The notes under the pieces are model-generated. The model was given only the letters and a program-made list of their open reading frames with translations, ran no database searches and was not told the DNA's origin. Position numbers and translations under genes: made by a program. A DNA stretch of 48,163 bases from Myxococcota bacterium (lineage in GTDB: Bacteria > Myxococcota_A > UBA9160 > UBA4427), in the NCBI GenBank assembly GCA_030748735.1, contig JASMLK010000148.1, positions 1-48,163 on the forward strand, in the 5' to 3' direction. Shown piece by piece: positions 44,014-48,163 of this stretch. The stretch's first letter is position 1, and each line of letters starts with the position of its first letter.

Positions 44014-45301
44014 ACTCCGTGGCGCGTACGCGGCGTCGGGCTCGGGCGCCGAACCAGGCGATCAACAAGATCAGCGCGCCGACCGGGCCCGCTCGGAGTG
44101 ATGGGAGTGCGACGGACTTCTGGATCGAAAAACTGTCGAGGATGTCTCCGTAACGCGAAACGAAGTTGGCGTTGAGGACGCCTCCCGTGACGTCGACGAC
44201 GAGAGATCCTTCGAGTTCGAACGAGGTCACCATGATGGGGTGATCGAGCGCGCCTCCGTCGGCGTGGGCGTTCTCCCCGACACCGTTCACTACGTATACG
44301 GTGCCAGAGTGCGGGGTCCTGCCGGCTGGTTTCAGGTAGGGACCGTCGCCCAGCGGATCGCCATCTCCAGGGTCGAGAACGTTTGCGGGGGTGAGGGTGG
44401 CCGCGACGCCGTAGTGCCCGTCGATGAGTTTCGAGCGCTCATAGGTATGGCTGTGGCCCGCCAGCACGAGGTCGGCGCCTCCCTGCTCCAGGATTGGATT
44501 GATCCACTCGCGAACCTGGACCATGAAGTAGCTCGTGTCGGAGTCGCGACCGCCGCGAGAGTACGACGGGTAGTGGAGGTAGACGATCACCCAGTCCTGG
44601 TTCGTCGAAGCCAGGTCGGCCGCGATCCAGTTGCTGAGGGTGCTCCCGGGCATGATCGGAATCGACAGGATGTTGATCGATACGAAGTGGATGTTCGCGT
44701 AGTCGAACGAGTAGTAGGTCTCGGTGCCGCTCGCGACGCCACCCACTTCGGCCTGGGTCGGTAGCTCGAAGGCCTCGTAGTAGGGCCCGGTTTCCGTCGC
44801 GGGATCACTCGACTCGGGAACCCCGGCGAAGTCGTGATTGCCCGGGGTCGGCCACAGCACCGTGTTGCGCACGATGTCTTCGTAGTTGTTGAAGAGCCCC
44901 ACTGTGACTTGATTGTCGGTTCCCTGCCCGTAGGCATTGTCGCCGAGCATCAAGAAGACATCGGCCGGGTGGTTCCCGGCGAAGTTCAGGTACTCGTTCT
45001 TGACCTCAGCCGACTTGGGCGTGTTGTACCCCGAATCGCCGATCGCCCAGATGCGCACGTGTTGGAGCGATCCAACGCTCGGCGAAGTCACGAAGAAGTG
45101 ATCTGGGTCGGCGCCCGCCAACGTCTGCGTCGAAGTGCCGACGGAGTAGTAGTACTTCGTGAACGGTTGAAGGTCGGTGATCGCGATCCCGTGTTCGGTC
45201 GTCGGCCCGGGTTCGGTGATCGTCGCCGTGAGGTTCGTGGGTGAATCGCCGTACGACAGCCGACTCTCGCTCGAGATATCAGTCGCGAGGGCGCGACGCA
45301 A
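44000..45301 (-). CDS. Purple acid phosphatase-like metallophosphoesterase, 5' end missing
   Basis: 433 residues in one frame. The end of a fibronectin-like N-terminal domain (SSESRLSYGDSPTNL, ITDLQPFTKYYYSVG) leads to the calcineurin-like domain: IWAIGDSGYNTP, VFLMLGDNAYG, WPTPGNHDF, VIVYLHYPSY and LVLAGHSHTYERS, so the metal ligands are complete. The C-terminus (ALPSLRAGPVGALILLIAW, then Arg-rich) looks like an IPTL/PEP-CTERM-type sorting signal. The reading frame begins abruptly at TTG 45301, with TAG two codons upstream. No signal peptide is found in any phase there, although such phosphatases are exported. About 50 residues seem lost, so it may be non-functional or mis-exported. Confidence 0.78.
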   Translation of the reverse strand: MRRALATDISSESRLSYGDSPTNLTATITEPGPTTEHGIAITDLQPFTKYYYSVGTSTQTLAGADPDHFFVTSPSVGSLQHVRIWAIGDSGYNTPKSAEVKNEYLNFAGNHPADVFLMLGDNAYGQGTDNQVTVGLFNNYEDIVRNTVLWPTPGNHDFAGVPESSDPATETGPYYEAFELPTQAEVGGVASGTETYYSFDYANIHFVSINILSIPIMPGSTLSNWIAADLASTNQDWVIVYLHYPSYSRGGRDSDTSYFMVQVREWINPILEQGGADLVLAGHSHTYERSKLIDGHYGVAATLTPANVLDPGDGDPLGDGPYLKPAGRTPHSGTVYVVNGVGENAHADGGALDHPIMVTSFELEGSLVVDVTGGVLNANFVSRYGDILDSFSIQKSVALPSLRAGPVGALILLIAWFGARARRRVRATEFTSR

Positions 45302-45571
45302 TGGACCCTACGCAACCGATCTCTCGATTCTCGCTATGTACTGGTCATTTCTGCGCAGTTCGGCATTCGTTGGCGTCGTCAGGGCTCTGTGTCTTCAGAA
45401 CTGATCCTTTTTTGTTCAGTTTTGAGTGGGGCGGGCAGGTGCACCCGACCAGGACCGAGGCTGTGCGCAGTGAATTGCGACGATCCTGTCAACCGAGCCC
45501 TCGAGCGCTCCGATGCAATGATCGACTCCCCGCACGACTCCCCCGCAACTGAAGGCGAAGGGTGAACGACG

Positions 45572-46654
45572 ATGCGGACGATCCTCGACATCAACGAACT
45601 GTCGCGAGACGAACCGTTGTACCTGGTCGGCTATCCCGAGGTGATGGAGGCCGTCAGCCGTTGCCTGAAGAGCAACTACTACTTCAACGTTCGCGCGGAG
45701 GTCGACGCGTTCAGCGACCGTCCGAACCACCTGTACAACAACTACACGCCGAGCTTTCGTTACTTCATGAAGCGCTATTCGGGTGACGGCACGCTCCTGC
45801 TGTGCACGCGAGACTACGCGGCGCTGGAGGCTCGGATCGCAGAATACGGTGACTTCCACCGCCTGAATCTCTGGCGCTACTACCGCGACGTCGCCCGGGT
45901 GCCGGGGCCGCCTTCGTGGAAGACGATCACCGACTATTGCCTGTCACCGGGGTCGGTGGTGTTCGATGTCGGTGCCAACAACGGCGTCGTGACCCGCCAC
46001 TTCGCCGAGCGTGCTCATCGGGTCTACGCGTTCGAACCCAACATGGATCTCGCGGGCGTGTTTCGGGCCAACACCGCCGGGTGCGACAACGTCATGTTGT
46101 ACGCCGAAACCCTGAGCGATCGAGTCGGCGAGCACGACTTCCACATCTACGAACCGCCCGGCAGCGCGGCGTACGGCTCTTCCATGGAGGAGCGTGCGGG
46201 CTACCTCGAGAAGCGCCGCGTGCCGATGACGACAATCGATGAATTCTGCGTCGCCGAAGACGTGGTCCCGGATTTCATCAAGATCGACACCGAGGGCCAC
46301 GAGCCCGAAGTCATTGCGGGCGCTGAGCGCATCATCTCGGAATTTGCACCGGCGATCCTCTTCGAATACTGCGAGGACACCTGGGACGAACTCGCGTCGA
46401 CGATGCGCGCGCTGTCGAAGCAATACGGTCTGTATCGACTGGACGACGGATGTCGGGCGCTCGACTACTACGAGTGCCTGGCCGCTGCGTCGGACGCGAC
46501 GCCGCGCGCGCACGTCGAGGCGGTGACGAACATCCTGTGTCTGGCGCGTTCCGTGCCGCGTCGACTCAGCGATGCGCGCGGGCGGGGCGCTGCGTCGAAG
46601 GACGCCGCCTATGGCGACCCCGGTCGCCGCGCACGGAACACCTGGGCCGTATAG
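45572..46654 (+). CDS. FkbM family methyltransferase
   Basis: 360 residues. The SAM-binding motif VVFDVGANNGVVTRHFA starts near residue 129, the acidic motif is AFEPNMDLA, and DFIKIDTEGHEPEVIAGA is the FkbM hallmark. FkbM enzymes O-methylate sugars, polyketides or other hydroxyls. An N-terminal domain of about 125 residues (YNNYTPSFRYFMKRYSGDG) is extra to the core. The start is ATG with AAGGG nine bases upstream. It stands alone; the acceptor is unknown. Confidence 0.9.
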   Translation: MRTILDINELSRDEPLYLVGYPEVMEAVSRCLKSNYYFNVRAEVDAFSDRPNHLYNNYTPSFRYFMKRYSGDGTLLLCTRDYAALEARIAEYGDFHRLNLWRYYRDVARVPGPPSWKTITDYCLSPGSVVFDVGANNGVVTRHFAERAHRVYAFEPNMDLAGVFRANTAGCDNVMLYAETLSDRVGEHDFHIYEPPGSAAYGSSMEERAGYLEKRRVPMTTIDEFCVAEDVVPDFIKIDTEGHEPEVIAGAERIISEFAPAILFEYCEDTWDELASTMRALSKQYGLYRLDDGCRALDYYECLAAASDATPRAHVEAVTNILCLARSVPRRLSDARGRGAASKDAAYGDPGRRARNTWAV

Positions 46655-46870
46655 CCGCAGTCCACGAGCAGCTCGTCCCCGATCGCGAAGCGCGACTCCT
46701 GCGTTCACCGTTCGCCGAGCCCACTCGACTGAAACGTCCCGGTTCAAACGCGAGTACGAAACGCGAGTGAAGGCACGCTCTCGCTGCCGCGAGGGTCGAC
46801 GCCCCAGATCAAACCCGCGAATATTGGCTCCTGTTTCGCAAAGACGGATCCGCTGGAGACCCGAGCGACC

Positions 46871-48049
46871 ATGTACATCGGATACAACGAAGAACAGGAA
46901 GCCTTGCGCAAGGAATTGCGCGCCTACTACGACGACCTGCTGACACCCGGGATTCGCGAAGCCCTGCACGAAGGGCAGGGCGTGGGCCCCGCCATGCGGT
47001 CGGTCGTGCGTCAGATGGGCAAGGACGGTTGGCTCGGCATCGGTTGGCCGAAGGAATTCGGGGGCCAGGGTCGCAGTGCGGTCGAGCAGTTCATCTTCTT
47101 CGACGAATCCATGCGCGCTGGTGCACCGGTTCCCATGCTCACGATCAACACCGTCGGTCCGACTCTCTACTCGAACGGGACCGAGGAACAGAAGCAGTTC
47201 TTCCTGCCGAAGATCCTGCAGGGCGAGATGCACTTCTGCGTCGGCTACACCGAGCCCAACGCGGGGACCGATCTCGCTTCGCTCACCACTCGAGCGGATG
47301 CCGACGGCGACGAGTTCGTGATCAATGGCCAGAAGGTGTTCACGAGCCTCGCGAGCGATTCGGACTACATCTGGCTCGCCGCCCGCACCGACCAGGATGC
47401 ACCCAAGCACGCGGGCCTTTCGATGTTCCTCGTCGACATGAATACGCCGGGCATCAAGGCCGAGCCCATGGACCTGCTGTCTTCGCACAACATCTGCACG
47501 ACGTTCTTCGACAACGTGCGCGTCCCGAAGACCGCGCTGGTCGGCGAACTCAACAAGGGCTGGAAGCTGATCACCGGCCAACTCAACCACGAGCGCGTCG
47601 CGATCTGTTCTCCCGGCATGCTCGAAGCCACCTACGTCAAGGTGCTCGACTGGGCACGCGAAACAAAGCTCACCGACGGCCGCCGCGTGATCGACCAGGA
47701 ATGGGCGCAGGTCAACCTCGCGCGCGTGCATACGGGGCTCGAGTTCCTGCGACTCGCCAACTGGAAGGTCGCCTGGCAGGGCACCCAGGGTGAGGTTTCG
47801 GTCGCCGACGCGTCCAGCATCAAGGTCTTCGGCACCGAGTGGTATCTCGAAAGCCTGCGCTTGATGATGGAGGTCGTCGGCCAGCGCGCCTACTTGCGGC
47901 CGGGGTCACCCGAGGCCGTGGTCGCAGGCCAGATCGAACGCCTGTACCGCAGCCTGCTGATCCTGACGTTCGGCGGCGGCACCAACGAGATCCAGCGCGA
48001 CCTGATCGGCTTGTTCGGCCTGGGCCTTCCCCGCGTGCCGCGCTTCTAG
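46871..48049 (+). CDS. Acyl-CoA dehydrogenase with FGGGTNE C-terminus
   Basis: 392 residues. It has the N-terminal helical domain, the FAD loop CVGYTEPNAGTDLAS, VINGQKVFTSLAS and C-terminal LLILTFGGGTNEIQRDLIG. The canonical catalytic Glu of YEGT is replaced by Gly (FGGGT). This pattern is common in dehydrogenases of the steroid and branched-acid side-chain type, where the base lies elsewhere or the enzyme pairs with a second subunit. No partner gene is adjacent inside the window. The start is ATG 46871, with ACCCGAGCGACC upstream and no strong ribosome-binding site. Confidence 0.92.
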   Translation: MYIGYNEEQEALRKELRAYYDDLLTPGIREALHEGQGVGPAMRSVVRQMGKDGWLGIGWPKEFGGQGRSAVEQFIFFDESMRAGAPVPMLTINTVGPTLYSNGTEEQKQFFLPKILQGEMHFCVGYTEPNAGTDLASLTTRADADGDEFVINGQKVFTSLASDSDYIWLAARTDQDAPKHAGLSMFLVDMNTPGIKAEPMDLLSSHNICTTFFDNVRVPKTALVGELNKGWKLITGQLNHERVAICSPGMLEATYVKVLDWARETKLTDGRRVIDQEWAQVNLARVHTGLEFLRLANWKVAWQGTQGEVSVADASSIKVFGTEWYLESLRLMMEVVGQRAYLRPGSPEAVVAGQIERLYRSLLILTFGGGTNEIQRDLIGLFGLGLPRVPRF

Positions 48050-48163
48050 CCCGCATTATTCATGAACATCCTACTGCGACGGCACATCTCCGCACTCTGG
48101 CAAGAGAAATCGACGTCCCGCTGCTCGACGTGGGGTGAACCACGTCTGCGCGGCGGAACGCCG

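Noticed and set aside
48062..48163. Frame from ATG 48062 open to the window end
   Set aside because: Only 34 codons, no ribosome-binding site and no family resemblance; the other phase (ending LAREIDVPLLDVG) is suggestive of a hydrolase fragment but cannot be supported.
1..48163. CRISPR arrays, insertion sequences, integrases and phage genes
   Set aside because: No regularly spaced direct repeats, transposase motifs or terminal inverted repeats were seen anywhere in the window.

Overview
This is a G+C-rich window (about two-thirds G+C by eye) with tightly packed genes. The gene content suggests an uncultured, heterotrophic, aerobic Gram-negative bacterium of the former Deltaproteobacteria sphere (Myxococcota, Desulfobacterota or Binatota-like). 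The grounds are a DUF1302/DUF1329 outer-membrane pair, a complete actABCDEF alternative complex III operon, and many acyl-CoA dehydrogenase, CaiB/BaiF and crotonase genes. The lineage is an inference; there is no rRNA gene here and I recognise no tRNA gene.

Layout. 1-10726: a giant DUF1302 outer-membrane protein (5' end outside the window), a PAS-PAS hybrid histidine kinase, a convergent DUF1329 protein, and a divergent sensor kinase/OmpR-type regulator pair. 10925-14434: a PAC2 protein, a Trm112-like protein and two acyl-CoA dehydrogenases. 15148-24265: the alternative complex III operon (pentahaem ActA, Fe-S ActB, quinol-interacting ActC, ActD, monohaem ActE, ActF), ending in a rhomboid gene that appears to start at CTG inside the actF stop codon. 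24280-27484: a metallo-beta-lactamase-fold protein without its metal ligands, a 608-bp gene-free stretch with a terminator-like structure, a cyclase-family protein and a DUF420-like membrane protein.

27686-29753 looks like the wreck of a chemosensory or partner-switching locus: a shortened ParA, a receiver/CheW/STAS chimera and a SpoIIE-HATPase gene that lost most of its phosphatase domain and carries a TAG. 29758-33029 holds an SH3 envelope protein, a small secreted basic protein with a clear terminator, and a large membrane glycosyltransferase-like protein. 33048-41091 holds two divergent groups for CoA-thioester metabolism: on the minus strand a 101-aa protein, acyl-CoA ligase, crotonase and CoA-transferase; on the plus strand a CoA-transferase, an amidohydrolase and a Sel1 protein.

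41377-45301 is again rich in broken genes: a frameshifted PAS-hemerythrin, a multiply damaged metallo-beta-lactamase pseudogene and a purple acid phosphatase without its 5' end, with an intact nitronate-monooxygenase-type gene between them. The window closes with an FkbM methyltransferase and a third acyl-CoA dehydrogenase.

The genes fit a cell that oxidises acyl-CoA substrates (acids, perhaps lipids, steroids or hydrophobic pollutants) and passes electrons through alternative complex III. The most unusual features are the CTG-start rhomboid, the ligand-less MBL protein, the collapsed signalling locus and the candidate non-coding transcript near 25.8 kb.
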